From: Pelagibacterales bacterium SAG-MED48
GTDB taxonomy: Bacteria > Pseudomonadota > Alphaproteobacteria > Pelagibacterales > Pelagibacteraceae
Direction: 5' to 3'
Length of the DNA: 35,151 bases
Assembly (NCBI GenBank): GCA_014653375.1
Contig: JACWEP010000010.1
Span: 1 to 35,151 of the forward strand
The notes beneath the pieces are model-generated. The model was not told where the DNA came from. It made no database searches and worked only from the letters and a program-made list of their open reading frames with translations. Both the position numbers and the translations under genes were made by a program. Shown piece after piece: positions 17,292-26,524 of this stretch (positions within the stretch are counted from its first letter, which is position 1; every line of letters begins with the position of its first letter).

Positions 17292-18845
17292 ATGTTAAAC
17301 AAGAGAGCAGATAAATTAGAATTACTTAGAATTGCTGAAGCTGTTGCTTTAGAAAAATCTATCGATAAAGAACTAATCATTAGTTCAATGGAAACTGGAA
17401 TTGCAAAAGCAGCAAAATCTAAATTTGGTCAAGAAAATGAAATTAAAGTTTCTATTAATAGAGATAGTGGAGATATTGAAATATTTAGAAAACTAGTTGT
17501 TGCAGAAAATCCTGAGAATTCAAATACAGAAATTAAATTAGAGGATGCTATTACTTTAAATGAAATAAATAGAGATAAGGCTGTTGGAGATGAAGTTTTA
17601 CAACCACTTCCTTCATTTGATTTTGGTAGAATAGCTGCTCAAACAGCAAAACAAGTAATCAGTTTTAATGTCAGAGAAGCTGAAAGAGAAAGACAATTTA
17701 ATGATTTTATTGATAAAAAAGATTCAATTTTAAGTGGAATTGTAAAACGATTAGAATTTGGAAATGTAATTGCAGATCTTGGAAGAACAGAAGCAATTAT
17801 TCAAAAAAATGAGATGATCCCTAGAGAAAATATTAAAGCGGGTGATAGAATAAAAGCTTATTGTTATGATGTTAGAAGAGAGCCAAGAGGGCAACAAATA
17901 TTTTTATCAAGAGCTCACCCAAAGTTTATGGAGAAACTTTTTGTTCAAGAAGTTCCTGAAATTTATGATGGTTTAATTGAAATTAAATCTTCTTCAAGAG
18001 ATCCTGGAAGTAGAGCAAAAATTTGTGTAAAAGCTGTCGATACATCACTTGATCCAGTTGGGGCTTGTGTTGGTATGAGAGGCTCAAGAGTTCAAGCAGT
18101 TGTTAATGAATTGCAAGGAGAAAAAATTGACATTGTAAATTGGTCTGAAGATCCTGCGATTTTAGTTTCAAATGCTCTTTCACCTGCAGAAGTCCAAAGA
18201 GTGAATGTGGATATAGAAAGAAAAAAACTTGATGTAATTCTTACTGAAGAAAATTTAAGTAAAGCTATTGGAAGAAGAGGTCAAAACGTTAGACTTGCCA
18301 CAAAGTTATTAAATTATGAAATTAATATAATGACCGATGCAGAAGATTCTGAGAGAAGACAATTAGAATTTAAAGAAAAAACTGAAAATTTTGTTAAAAA
18401 TTTAGAGTTAGACGAAACTTTGGGACAGCTATTAGTTGCTGAAGGTTTTTCATCAATAGATGATATTAAAGATAGTTCAGCTGAAAATTTAATGAAGATA
18501 GAAGGTATAGAAGAGGATACTGCTAAAGCACTTATAGAAAGAGCTAAAGAGTTCCATCAAAAAGATCAAGAAGATATTTCTGAGAGAATAAAAGAATTAG
18601 GCCTTGAAGACTTACTAATTAATTTAAAAGGATTAACTCCAGGAATGTTAGTAACTCTAGGAGAACAAAAAATTTTAACACTAGAAGATTTTGCTGACTT
18701 AGCATCTGATGAGCTAACAGGTGGATATGATATTGTAAAAGGTGAAAGAGTTAAAATCCAAGGTTATCTTGAAGATTTTGCTTTATCAAAAGAAGAAGCA
18801 GATGAACTAATTATGTCTGCAAGAAACATTGTCTACAAAGATTGA
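17292..18845 (+). CDS. nusA: Transcription termination/antitermination factor NusA
   Basis: RNA-polymerase-associated factor controlling pausing, intrinsic termination and antitermination. The 517 residues contain the N-terminal RNAP-binding domain (1 to about 125), an S1 domain (about 135-200), two KH domains (about 228-345; GxxG loops GMRGS and GRRGQ) and C-terminal helix-hairpin-helix acidic repeats (about 365-510). I chose the ATG at 17292 (MLNKRADKLELLRIAEAVA), the family start with GGAG 11 bp upstream; a longer in-frame reading from 17253 would translate the hairpin and has no family counterpart. Neither rimP nor ylxR flanks it. infB follows after 10 bp. Confidence 0.96.
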   Translation: MLNKRADKLELLRIAEAVALEKSIDKELIISSMETGIAKAAKSKFGQENEIKVSINRDSGDIEIFRKLVVAENPENSNTEIKLEDAITLNEINRDKAVGDEVLQPLPSFDFGRIAAQTAKQVISFNVREAERERQFNDFIDKKDSILSGIVKRLEFGNVIADLGRTEAIIQKNEMIPRENIKAGDRIKAYCYDVRREPRGQQIFLSRAHPKFMEKLFVQEVPEIYDGLIEIKSSSRDPGSRAKICVKAVDTSLDPVGACVGMRGSRVQAVVNELQGEKIDIVNWSEDPAILVSNALSPAEVQRVNVDIERKKLDVILTEENLSKAIGRRGQNVRLATKLLNYEINIMTDAEDSERRQLEFKEKTENFVKNLELDETLGQLLVAEGFSSIDDIKDSSAENLMKIEGIEEDTAKALIERAKEFHQKDQEDISERIKELGLEDLLINLKGLTPGMLVTLGEQKILTLEDFADLASDELTGGYDIVKGERVKIQGYLEDFALSKEEADELIMSARNIVYKD

Positions 18846-18855
18846 GTGATGAGCT

Positions 18856-21075
18856 ATGGAAAAAAAAACAAAACTAACAATAACTGGCATAGCCAAAAAA
18901 TCGATCAAAAATATTGAGATTGCAAAAACTCAAGGAAAAAATTCTGTAGTTATCGAAAAACAATCAAATAAATTTCCAAGTCGAGGTGGATTAGTTAAGC
19001 CAGGAGGCTTTAAGCCCAAAACTATCTCAACATTTAATAGAGGTGCACCAATTAAACCATCGTTTCCATCTAAATCACCCCCTATAACAAATGATTTTGA
19101 AAAACGTAAGCTGGCTGAACAAAGAGCCACTAAAAGACTTAAAGGTGAAAATGATAATAAAGATAAGAAAACTTTAAAAGCAGGCACAAAAAAAAGAGAA
19201 TTAAAATTAACAGTTTCAAGAGCTTTAAGTGATGAAATAGAAGCTAGAGCAAGAAGTGAAGCTTCTGTAAAGAGAGCAAGACAAAAAGAGAATAAAAATT
19301 TAACAAAAGAAGAAGTTCAAGAAAGCCTTAAACCGGTTAAAAGAGATATTAATATTCCAGAAGCAATTACAGTTAGAGAACTAGCTAACAGAATGGCTGA
19401 GCAATCTAGTAATGTTATTAAATATCTATTTGGAATGGGCGTTACTGTTACTATAAACCAGACGTTAGCAGCAGATACAGCTGAGTTTCTAGTTAAAGAA
19501 TTTGGTCATAATCCAATTAGAGGAGAAAAAGCTGAAGAGATTATTCAAAAAATCAAAGCTTCCAGAGCAGAGAATTTAAAAAACAGAGCTCCCATAGTTA
19601 CTGTTATGGGACATGTTGATCATGGTAAAACTTCAGTGCTTGATGTTTTGAGAAGTGCAAATGTTGTATCAGGAGAATTTGGAGGAATTACGCAACATAT
19701 AGGAGCATACCAAATTGAAAGCCAATCTAATAAATTAACTTTTATTGATACACCGGGTCACGCAGCATTTACTGAAATGAGAGCAAGAGGATCAAAGTTA
19801 ACTGATGTGGTTGTATTAGTGGTTGCTGCAGATGATGGAGTAAAGCCTCAAACAGTAGAGTCCATTAAACATGCAAAAGCTGCCAATGTACCAATTGTTG
19901 TTGCAATTAATAAGTGTGATTTACCAGATGCAGACCCACAAAAAATAAAAAATCAATTATTAGAGCATGAACTAATAGCAGAAGATTTATCAGGAGACAC
20001 ATTGATGGTTGAAATTTCTGCTACAACAAAATTAAATTTAGACAAATTAGTTGAAGCGATAATTTTACAAGCAGAAATATTAGACTTAAAAACCGATTTT
20101 GAATCTAAAGCGACAGGGATTGTGCTTGAGTCTAAAATTGATGTTGGAAGAGGACCGGTTGCAACGATTATAGTGACTACAGGAACTTTAAAAAAAGGTG
20201 ATTATTTTGTTAGTGGTTTAAGATGGGGTAAAGTTAGAGCGATTATTAACGATAAAGGAAAAAATATTAATGAAGCACCTCCATCAACCCCAGTTGAGAT
20301 TTTAGGAATAAATGGTGCATCAAAAGCAGGAGATGATTTCATCGTTCTTGATAATGAAAAAGAAGCAAAAACACTAAGTGAAAATAGAGCGCAAGAAAGC
20401 AAAGATGGAAGAAACCCTTTAACTTTTGCATCTCAAGACTCTGCATTTTCAGATAAATCTACAGAAGAACTAAATTTGATTATTAAATCTGATGTTCATG
20501 GATCTTCTGAAGCAATTAAAAATGCAATTAGCCAAATTAAACATGATGAGGTTAAACCTAAAATAATTTTATCAGATATTGGAATGGTAACTGAAACAGA
20601 TGTTACATTAGCAAAAGCTTCAAATGCAGTTTTAATTGCGTTCAATGTTAAGCCAAGTAAAGAAGCAAAAAAACTTGCAGAAAATGAAAAAATTAAAATT
20701 TCCTCTTACAACATCATTTATGAAGTTCTTGATTTTGTAAAACAAAAAATGTCAGGATTGTTATCTCCTGATATTCAAGAAACAGTTATAGGTACAGCTC
20801 AAATATTAGAAATATTTAAAGTATCCGGTGCCGGTAAAGTTGCGGGCTCAAAAGTAATGGATGGAGAAATCACTACTGCCTCAGATGTTAGAATTATCAG
20901 AGATGGAGCGATCATTTATACTGGCAAAGTTGGAACCCTGTTTAGAGAAAAAAATCAGGTAAAACAGGTCAGCAACGGGCAAGAGTGTGGAATTACAGTA
21001 AAAGATTACATGGATTTCCAAAAAAATGACACAATAGAGGCCTTTAGTGTAACATCTACTGATAGAATGATTTAA
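18856..21075 (+). CDS. infB: Translation initiation factor IF-2
   Basis: GTPase that brings fMet-tRNA to the 30S subunit and promotes subunit joining. The 739-residue protein has a basic, low-complexity N-terminal region (1 to about 165), a short IF2-N domain (about 167-220) and the GTPase domain with G1 GHVDHGKTS (252-260), DTPGH (298-302) and NKCD (352-355), then the beta-barrel and C-terminal fMet-binding domains. The N-terminal region is shorter than in most alphaproteobacteria, in line with genome reduction. It is 10 bp after nusA; the usual ylxR gene between them is missing. Its TAA overlaps the rbfA ATG by one base (TAATG). Confidence 0.97.
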   Translation: MEKKTKLTITGIAKKSIKNIEIAKTQGKNSVVIEKQSNKFPSRGGLVKPGGFKPKTISTFNRGAPIKPSFPSKSPPITNDFEKRKLAEQRATKRLKGENDNKDKKTLKAGTKKRELKLTVSRALSDEIEARARSEASVKRARQKENKNLTKEEVQESLKPVKRDINIPEAITVRELANRMAEQSSNVIKYLFGMGVTVTINQTLAADTAEFLVKEFGHNPIRGEKAEEIIQKIKASRAENLKNRAPIVTVMGHVDHGKTSVLDVLRSANVVSGEFGGITQHIGAYQIESQSNKLTFIDTPGHAAFTEMRARGSKLTDVVVLVVAADDGVKPQTVESIKHAKAANVPIVVAINKCDLPDADPQKIKNQLLEHELIAEDLSGDTLMVEISATTKLNLDKLVEAIILQAEILDLKTDFESKATGIVLESKIDVGRGPVATIIVTTGTLKKGDYFVSGLRWGKVRAIINDKGKNINEAPPSTPVEILGINGASKAGDDFIVLDNEKEAKTLSENRAQESKDGRNPLTFASQDSAFSDKSTEELNLIIKSDVHGSSEAIKNAISQIKHDEVKPKIILSDIGMVTETDVTLAKASNAVLIAFNVKPSKEAKKLAENEKIKISSYNIIYEVLDFVKQKMSGLLSPDIQETVIGTAQILEIFKVSGAGKVAGSKVMDGEITTASDVRIIRDGAIIYTGKVGTLFREKNQVKQVSNGQECGITVKDYMDFQKNDTIEAFSVTSTDRMI

Positions 21076-21443
21076 TGACAGATAGAATTGGAAAACCAAT
21101 ATCACAAAGACAGCTTAGAGTAGGAGAAATGATCAAGCAGTCTTTAAGCATGATTTTTTTAAAAAATGAGGCTAAGGTCCCCAATTTAGAAACTAACAGT
21201 ATAACGGTCACCGAGGTGAGAATGAGTCAAGACTTAAAAATAGCTAAAGCATATGTGCTTCCACTTGGAGGTAAAAATGCAGAAGAAACTATTAATGTTT
21301 TAAAAAAATATTCATTCTTAATAAGAAAAATTTTATCACAGAAGGTGGTTATGAAATTTTTACCAAAATTACTTTTTAGAAAAGACGAATCTTTTGAGTA
21401 TGCGGAAAAAATAGAAAACTTAATAAAACAAACAAATAAATAG
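21075..21443 (+). CDS. rbfA: 30S ribosome-binding factor RbfA
   Basis: Small KH-fold assembly factor that binds the 30S subunit and supports 16S rRNA 5'-end maturation. The 122-residue sequence begins with the typical SQRQLRVGEMIKQSLSMIFL helix and contains VTEVRMSQDLKIAKAYVLPLGG, the conserved core strand of the family. It is coupled to infB by TAATG. In most alphaproteobacteria truB (tRNA pseudouridine-55 synthase) follows rbfA; here only 12 bp separate it from rpsO, so truB is not in this operon. Confidence 0.93.
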   Translation: MTDRIGKPISQRQLRVGEMIKQSLSMIFLKNEAKVPNLETNSITVTEVRMSQDLKIAKAYVLPLGGKNAEETINVLKKYSFLIRKILSQKVVMKFLPKLLFRKDESFEYAEKIENLIKQTNK

Positions 21444-21455
21444 GAAAAAGAAGGC

Positions 21456-21704
21456 ATGAACAAAAAGGCACAAGAATTAGCAATGCATGATAAAGATACT
21501 GGATCTTCAGAGGTTCAGATTGCTTTGTTAACAGAGAAAATTGAAACTCTCTCTATACATATAAAACAATTTAAAAAAGATAAACATTCATCTGTAGGAT
21601 TGTTGAGAGCGGTAAATAGAAGAAAAAAATTGTTAGAATACCTAAAGAACTCAAAAATGGATTCTTACAAAAATGTACTGTCGAAATTGGGTTTAAGAAA
21701 ATAA
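21456..21704 (+). CDS. rpsO: Ribosomal protein S15
   Basis: Primary 16S rRNA-binding protein of the 30S platform. The signature DTGSSEVQIALLTEKI (14-29), HSSVGLLRAVNRRKKLLEYL (44-63) and YKNVLSKLGLRK C-terminus are unmistakable. At 82 residues it is about seven shorter than E. coli S15, all at the N-terminus. No alternative upstream start exists, because the same frame reaches the rbfA stop TAG (21441-21443) four codons earlier. A purine-rich AGGAAAAAGAAGG just before the ATG is a good ribosome-binding site. pnp follows after a 62-bp repetitive spacer. Confidence 0.97.
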   Translation: MNKKAQELAMHDKDTGSSEVQIALLTEKIETLSIHIKQFKKDKHSSVGLLRAVNRRKKLLEYLKNSKMDSYKNVLSKLGLRK

Positions 21705-21710
21705 AGATCA

Positions 21711-21769
21711 AGATAGATAGAATAGAATAGAATGGAACGAATCGAACGAAACGAAATGGAAATGAAATG
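21711..21769 (+). repeat. Degenerate pentanucleotide tandem repeat in the pnp leader
   Basis: Almost the whole rpsO-pnp spacer consists of imperfect 5-base units: GATAG-type, then GAATA, GAATA, GAATG, GAACG, AATCG, AACGA, AACGA, AATGG, AAATG, AAATG. It is purine-rich with a pyrimidine roughly every fifth base, and has little capacity for base pairing. It runs into the pnp start codon (21767). In E. coli this interval forms an RNase III-processed hairpin used for PNPase autoregulation; nothing like that hairpin is visible here. Confidence 0.8.
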
Positions 21770-21794
21770 TTTAAAGTACACAAGAAAGAAATAG
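21732..21794 (+). CDS. Possible 20-codon upstream ORF overlapping the pnp start
   Basis: Within the pentanucleotide repeat an ATG at 21732 opens a 20-codon frame (with further in-frame ATGs at 21756 and 21762) ending at TAG 21792-21794. It is out of frame with pnp and overlaps its first nine codons. The peptide would be very charged (starts [12 protein letters not shown]). It could be a by-product of the repeat; a role as a translational regulator of pnp is speculative. Confidence 0.2.
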   Translation: MERIERNEMEMKCLKYTRKK

Positions 21795-23839
21795 AAGTAG
21801 CAGGAAAGAAAATAAGTTTAGAGACAGGTAAAGTAGCAAGACAAGCAGACGGAGCAATCATCGCTTCATGTGGTGAAACAATTGTTTTAGCAACAGTGGT
21901 AGGGGCAAAGAAAGTTAATCCAGATATGGACTACTTTCCGTTATCAGTAAACTACCAAGAAAAATATTATGCAGGTGGGAAAATTCCAGGTGGATTTTTT
22001 AAGAGAGAAGCAAGACCAACTGAAAGTGAACAATTGATCTCAAGATTAATTGATAGACCTATCAGACCTTTGTTTCCTGGTGAATTTAAAAATGAGGTTC
22101 AGTTATTACCAACAGTAATTTCATATGATAAAGAAAATCAACCAGATATTTTAGCTATTACTGCATCATCAGCAGCATTAGCTATTTCAGGTATGCCATT
22201 TATGGGTCCTGTAGGAGCATCTAGAGTAGGTTATGTTGATGGTAAGTACATTCTTAACCCATCAAAAGCTGAATTAGAAAACTCTTCTTTAGATTTAGTT
22301 GTAGCAGGTACTAAAGATGCTGTGCTAATGGTTGAGTCTGAGACATCAGGTTTAACAGAAGAAGTAATGTTAGATGCTGTTAAATTTGGTCATGAAGGCT
22401 TTGTCCCAGTAATCGAAATGATTGAGGAACTAGCTAAAGAATGTAGAAAGCCAGAATGGACAGTTGAGAAAAAAGATTTATCTGAAGTTAAGCAAAAACT
22501 TGAGAGTGAATTTACTGAAGATTTAACTAAAGCTTTTGCAACAATAGATAAACAAGATAGATCAAATCAAATTTCAGAAATATCTGGAAAAGCTAAGCAG
22601 CTTTTTGCTGATAATGAAAATTACTCTGATTTTAATGTTAATGATGAGTTAAAAAATCTTGAAAAGAAAATTGTCAGAACTGATATTCTTAAAAACAAAA
22701 AAAGAATTGATGGCAGAGGTTTAGCTGATGTAAGAGCTATCGAGTGTGAAGTTGGTGTTTTACCAAGAACTCATGGTTCAGCATTATTTACTAGAGGGGA
22801 AACACAAGCGATTGTAGTTACTACTTTAGGTACTTCTGATGATGAACAAAGAATAGAAAGTCTAGATGGACAGTCTAGAGAAAGATTTATGCTTCATTAC
22901 AACTTTCCTCCTTTTTCAGTTGGTGAAACTGGAAGAATTGGAACTGGAAGACGTGAAGTTGGTCATGGAAAATTAGCATGGAGAGCAATTAACTCGTCAC
23001 TTCCTTCAAAAGAGGCGTTTCCATACACTTTTAGAATAGTATCAGAGATTACAGAATCTAATGGTTCTTCTTCAATGGCTTCTGTTTGTGGTGCATCTCT
23101 TGCGCTAATGGATGCAGGTGTTCCAATTAAAGAACCAGTTGCAGGTATTGCAATGGGTTTAATTAAAGAAGGTGATGATTTTAGTGTTCTATCAGATATT
23201 TTAGGTGATGAAGATCACTTAGGAGATATGGACTTTAAAGTTGCTGGAACTAAAGATGGAATTACTTCACTTCAAATGGATATCAAAATTACTGGTATTA
23301 CTTTTGAAATCATGGAGCAGGCTTTAAAGCAGGCTAAAGATGGAAGAGTTCATATTTTAGGTGAAATGAATAAAGCTTTAAGTGAATCAAGAGCTGATGT
23401 TGGACAACACACTCCAAAAATGGAGCAGATTACAGTTGATAAAAAAGATATCGCTGCTGTAATTGGTAAAGGTGGTGCAACAATCAGAGAGATTGTTGAA
23501 AAATCAGGTGCAAAAGTTGATGTGAATGATGAAGGGGTTGTAACAGTTGCTGCTCCAGATGAAGAGTCTAGAAACATCGCCATGCAGTTTATTAAAGACA
23601 TCACTGCAAAAGCTGAGCTGAATAAAATTTATTCAGGTAAAGTTATGAAGATTATGGAGTTTGGTGCTTTTGTTAACTTCTTAGGTAAACAAGATGGCCT
23701 TGTTCACATTTCAGAACTTGCTCCTAAAAGAGTAGAAAAAGTTACTGATGTTGTAAAAGAAGGTGACGAAGTAAAAGTTAAAGTGATTGGTTTTGACAGA
23801 GGTAAAGTTAAACTTTCCATGAAACAAGCTGCTGAATAA
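21767..23839 (+). CDS. pnp: Polyribonucleotide nucleotidyltransferase (PNPase)
   Basis: Phosphorolytic 3'-5' exoribonuclease central to mRNA turnover. The 690 residues comprise RNase PH domain 1 (about 10-140), an all-helical linker, RNase PH domain 2 (about 320-450), a KH domain (about 550-610, with GxxG loop GKGGA) and a C-terminal S1 domain (about 615-687). Conserved stretches such as [25 protein letters not shown] appear in positions typical of the family. The ATG at 21767 gives the canonical N-terminus ([20 protein letters not shown]) and emerges from the repetitive leader. It ends the nusA-pnp run, with a strong terminator 20 bp downstream. Confidence 0.97.
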   Translation: MFKVHKKEIEVAGKKISLETGKVARQADGAIIASCGETIVLATVVGAKKVNPDMDYFPLSVNYQEKYYAGGKIPGGFFKREARPTESEQLISRLIDRPIRPLFPGEFKNEVQLLPTVISYDKENQPDILAITASSAALAISGMPFMGPVGASRVGYVDGKYILNPSKAELENSSLDLVVAGTKDAVLMVESETSGLTEEVMLDAVKFGHEGFVPVIEMIEELAKECRKPEWTVEKKDLSEVKQKLESEFTEDLTKAFATIDKQDRSNQISEISGKAKQLFADNENYSDFNVNDELKNLEKKIVRTDILKNKKRIDGRGLADVRAIECEVGVLPRTHGSALFTRGETQAIVVTTLGTSDDEQRIESLDGQSRERFMLHYNFPPFSVGETGRIGTGRREVGHGKLAWRAINSSLPSKEAFPYTFRIVSEITESNGSSSMASVCGASLALMDAGVPIKEPVAGIAMGLIKEGDDFSVLSDILGDEDHLGDMDFKVAGTKDGITSLQMDIKITGITFEIMEQALKQAKDGRVHILGEMNKALSESRADVGQHTPKMEQITVDKKDIAAVIGKGGATIREIVEKSGAKVDVNDEGVVTVAAPDEESRNIAMQFIKDITAKAELNKIYSGKVMKIMEFGAFVNFLGKQDGLVHISELAPKRVEKVTDVVKEGDEVKVKVIGFDRGKVKLSMKQAAE

Positions 23840-23858
23840 TACTTTAAATTAAAATTCT

Positions 23859-23893
23859 AAACCCCCGAGATGAAAGTTTTGGGGGTTTTTTTT
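23859..23893 (+). terminator. Rho-independent terminator after pnp
   Basis: AAACCCCC (23859-23866) pairs with GGGGGTTT (23881-23888), extendable inward through G-U and A-U pairs to a small loop, and the T-run continues to 23893 (eight T's from 23886). This is the most GC-rich hairpin in the window. It lies between convergent pnp and fabI; in the fabI direction the T-tract is poor (AGAATTTT), so it probably acts mainly on pnp transcripts. Confidence 0.9.
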
Positions 23894-23949
23894 ATTGGGC
23901 ACTGGGAAACAGAACGCCCCTAATATTTTTAACTAAATTTAACTATATT

Positions 23950-24735
23950 TCAGGAAATATTCTTAGGATCTGGCATCCCAACCTTATTATATCCAGCGTC
24001 TACGTAGTGAATTTCACCAGTAACACCATTTGCAAGGTCACTTAGTAGATATAATGCTGAATTTCCAACATCATGGATATCTACGTTTCTTTTTAGGAAA
24101 GAATGGTCTTCATTCCATTTATATAGGAACTTTGCATCTCCAATAGCAGAAGCAGCTAGTGTTTTAATAGGTCCAGCACTAATAGCATTAACTCTCATAC
24201 CTTTAGCACCCAAATCTCTTGCAAGATATTTAACACTAGATTCTAACGCCGCCTTACATACACCCATTACATTGTAATTGGGAATAGCTTTGTTTGCTTC
24301 GTAGCTTAGAGTGATTAAACTTCCACCTTCCTTCATTATTTTAGATGCTTCTTTTGCAACTTCAGTAAATGAAAAGCATGAGATTAACATACTTCTTAAA
24401 AAATTTTCTCGTGTTGTATTTAAATATTCACCTGATAATTCTGATTTATCTGAAAATGCAATTGCATGAACTACAAAATCAATTTCTCCCCATTGAGATT
24501 TAACATCCTCAAACAATTTTGTTATATCTTCTTTTTTTTCAACATCACAACTAAAAGTAACTTTTGAATTTAATTTTTCTGCTAATGGAATTACTCTTTT
24601 TTTTAAAGCATCTCCCAAGTAAGTGAAGGCAAGCTCTGCTCCAGCTTCAGCAAGTTTTTGTGAAATTCCCCAAGCAATAGATCTTTCATTAGCAACACCC
24701 ATGATTAATCCTTTTTTGCCCTTCATTAAACTCAT
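23950..24735 (-). CDS. fabI: Enoyl-[acyl-carrier-protein] reductase (NADH), FabI
   Basis: Catalyses the last reduction of each fatty-acid elongation round. The 261-residue SDR-type protein begins with KGLIMGVANERSIAWGI (the FabI cofactor-binding variant) and has the active-site pair Y154 and K161 spaced Y-x6-K (YNVMGVCK), with the accompanying Y145. AGPIKTLAA near residue 195 is the conserved substrate loop. It is last of the fabA-fabB-fabI operon, 2 bp after fabB, in the order common in alphaproteobacteria. Confidence 0.96.
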   Translation of the reverse strand: MSLMKGKKGLIMGVANERSIAWGISQKLAEAGAELAFTYLGDALKKRVIPLAEKLNSKVTFSCDVEKKEDITKLFEDVKSQWGEIDFVVHAIAFSDKSELSGEYLNTTRENFLRSMLISCFSFTEVAKEASKIMKEGGSLITLSYEANKAIPNYNVMGVCKAALESSVKYLARDLGAKGMRVNAISAGPIKTLAASAIGDAKFLYKWNEDHSFLKRNVDIHDVGNSALYLLSDLANGVTGEIHYVDAGYNKVGMPDPKNIS

Positions 24736-24737
24736 GA

Positions 24738-25949
24738 TTATACTTTCTCAAAAACTAAAGCAGCATTAGTTCCACCAAAACCAAAACTATTAGACATAAC
24801 TGTATTTAAAGTTGCCTCAGTTTCTGTTTTAGCAACTATTGGAAATTTTTTAGCCTCTTCATCCATTTCACTTATATTTGCAGAACCTGCTATAAAATTA
24901 TTTTTCATCATAATTAAACAATAGATAGCCTCATGCACTGATGCAGCTCCCAAAGGGTGTCCCGATAAAGATTTAGTTGAACTAATTTTTGGAATTGCAT
25001 CTCCAAAAACTCCTTTAACAGCATTTAGTTCTGTAATGTCACCAACTGGTGTAGATGTTCCATGAGTATTTATATAATCGATTTTATTTTTAGCAGTAGC
25101 CATGGCCATTTGCATACATCTCACTGCTCCCTCACCTGATGGAGCCACCATATCGTATCCATCTGAAGTTGCTCCATAACCAGTTAATTCCGCGTATATT
25201 TTAGCACCTCTTGCTTTAGCATGTTCATATTCTTCAAGCACTAGCACTCCACCACCACCAGCAATTACAAAGCCATCTCTAGTTTTGTCATATGCTCTTG
25301 ATGCTGTCTCTGGTGCATCATTATACTTTGAAGATAATGCAGTCATTGCATCAAACATAGCCGTCATTGCCCAATGTATTTCCTCACTACCACCTGCAAA
25401 AACAATATCTTGTTTCCCCATTTGGATTAGTTCCATAGAATTTCCAATGCAGTGTCCGCTAGTAGCACAAGCAGAGCTCATCGTGTAATTAGTTCCCTTA
25501 ATTTTAAATGGCACAGCAAGAGTTGCAGATGCAGTACTTGCCATAGTTCTTGGAACAATAAATGGTCCCATTAATTTTGGAGTTTTAGCTCTAGTTTTGT
25601 CAGCTGCTAAAATAACATTTTCAATTGAGGGTCCACCTGAACCCATAACAATTCCTGTTTTGAAATTAATAACATCACTTTCTTCTAATCCTGAGTCTTC
25701 AATTGCCTCTTTCATTGCAATGTAATTGTAAGCTGAACCTGAACCCATAAATCTTATTGTTTTTCTATCAATATGATCTTCAAGTTTTATATTTGGTTTA
25801 CCATGAACGTGACTTCTTAAGTTATGTTCTTTATATTCTTCTGAAAATGAAATTCCTGATTTTGAATTTAATAATGATTGATAAACTTCTTTCTGATTAT
25901 TTCCCAAACAAGATACAATTCCTATACCTGTAACAACTACCCTTCTCAT
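24738..25949 (-). CDS. fabB: 3-oxoacyl-ACP synthase I (FabB)
   Basis: Condensing enzyme that elongates acyl-ACPs and is needed for the unsaturated branch together with FabA. The 403-residue thiolase-fold protein has the nucleophile C161 ([12 protein letters not shown]) and both catalytic His residues, H296 ([11 protein letters not shown]) and H331 ([12 protein letters not shown]), the Cys-His-His triad of KAS I/II. Adjacency to fabA and divergence from irr favours FabB over FabF. Its ATG shares one base with the fabA stop (TAATG), implying translational coupling. Confidence 0.95.
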   Translation of the reverse strand: MRRVVVTGIGIVSCLGNNQKEVYQSLLNSKSGISFSEEYKEHNLRSHVHGKPNIKLEDHIDRKTIRFMGSGSAYNYIAMKEAIEDSGLEESDVINFKTGIVMGSGGPSIENVILAADKTRAKTPKLMGPFIVPRTMASTASATLAVPFKIKGTNYTMSSACATSGHCIGNSMELIQMGKQDIVFAGGSEEIHWAMTAMFDAMTALSSKYNDAPETASRAYDKTRDGFVIAGGGGVLVLEEYEHAKARGAKIYAELTGYGATSDGYDMVAPSGEGAVRCMQMAMATAKNKIDYINTHGTSTPVGDITELNAVKGVFGDAIPKISSTKSLSGHPLGAASVHEAIYCLIMMKNNFIAGSANISEMDEEAKKFPIVAKTETEATLNTVMSNSFGFGGTNAALVFEKV

Positions 25950-26449
25950 TATTTAAATAACCCCACTTTTAAACTTTCTGCTGAATATATCTTTTTATCA
26001 TCCGCAAGGACTATGCCATTAGCAAGACCTACAGTTGTTCCTCCGGGTGACATTATTTTTTTCATATCAATTTCGTACCTTACGCTTTTAACACTTTGTA
26101 AAACTTCACCTGTAAATTTTACAGTACTAACTCCAAGAGCTCTTCCTTTTCCTGGATTTCCAAGCCACCCAAGATAAAACCCAACTAGTTGCCACATCGC
26201 ATCTAAACCTAGACATCCGGGCATAACGGGGTCTCCTTTAAAATGGCAATCAAAAAACCAAAGGTCATTTTTAATATCTAATTCAGCCTTTAAAGAACCT
26301 TTATTAAAAGTTCCGTTGTTATCGTTGATTTCAGTTATTCTATCAAACATAAGCATCGGGGGAAGAGGTAATTTTGCGTTTCCTGGACCAAAAAGTTCAC
26401 CATTTCCACATGTTATGAGATCATCGTATGAATATGAATTTTTTTTCAT
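25949..26449 (-). CDS. fabA: 3-hydroxydecanoyl-ACP dehydratase/isomerase FabA
   Basis: Dehydrates 3-hydroxydecanoyl-ACP and isomerises the product to cis-3-decenoyl-ACP, the branch point to unsaturated fatty acids under anaerobic-type synthesis. The 166-residue hot-dog protein holds the active-site H69 ([16 protein letters not shown]) and D83 (GLDAMWQ), equivalent to H70 and D84 of E. coli. It is first of the fabA-fabB-fabI operon. Its 75-bp upstream region is shared with the divergent irr gene and contains the Irr box at 26503-26519. On the minus strand a TTATAA-17-TATATT pair overlaps that box, so control by Irr is possible but unproven. Confidence 0.96.
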   Translation of the reverse strand: MKKNSYSYDDLITCGNGELFGPGNAKLPLPPMLMFDRITEINDNNGTFNKGSLKAELDIKNDLWFFDCHFKGDPVMPGCLGLDAMWQLVGFYLGWLGNPGKGRALGVSTVKFTGEVLQSVKSVRYEIDMKKIMSPGGTTVGLANGIVLADDKKIYSAESLKVGLFK

Positions 26450-26502
26450 AAATTTTGAGAACCCTTATTACTTGATTTATATCTAATATAATATACAAAT
26501 AG

Positions 26503-26519
26503 TTTAGAATTGTTATAAA
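26503..26519 (+). promoter_or_regulatory. Irr box (iron control element) between fabA and irr
   Basis: The 17-mer TTTAGAATTGTTATAAA matches the rhizobial Irr-box/ICE consensus TTTRGAAYNRTTCYAAA at 16 of 17 positions; only the C in the right half is replaced by A. It lies 5 bp upstream of the irr ATG, downstream of a possible -10 (TATAAT, 26487-26492), where binding would block irr transcription, consistent with autoregulation. The consensus is recalled from the literature on Irr regulons. The match is strong even allowing for AT-rich background. Confidence 0.7.
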
Positions 26520-26524
26520 GAACC

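Noticed and set aside
23895-23923. Second hairpin downstream of pnp (ATTGGGC / GCCCCTAAT arms)
   Set aside because: The stem is short and interrupted with a large loop; in the fabI direction it is followed by C's and A's, not T's. It is too weak to list as a terminator.
23840-23949. A small RNA or tRNA in the largest gap
   Set aside because: Apart from the pnp terminator, nothing resembles a tRNA cloverleaf or a separate promoter; the gap is explained by two convergent gene ends.
25285-26177. Plus-strand open frames opposite fabB and fabA
   Set aside because: They are antisense to secure genes with intact catalytic motifs and show no recognisable domain or start signal.
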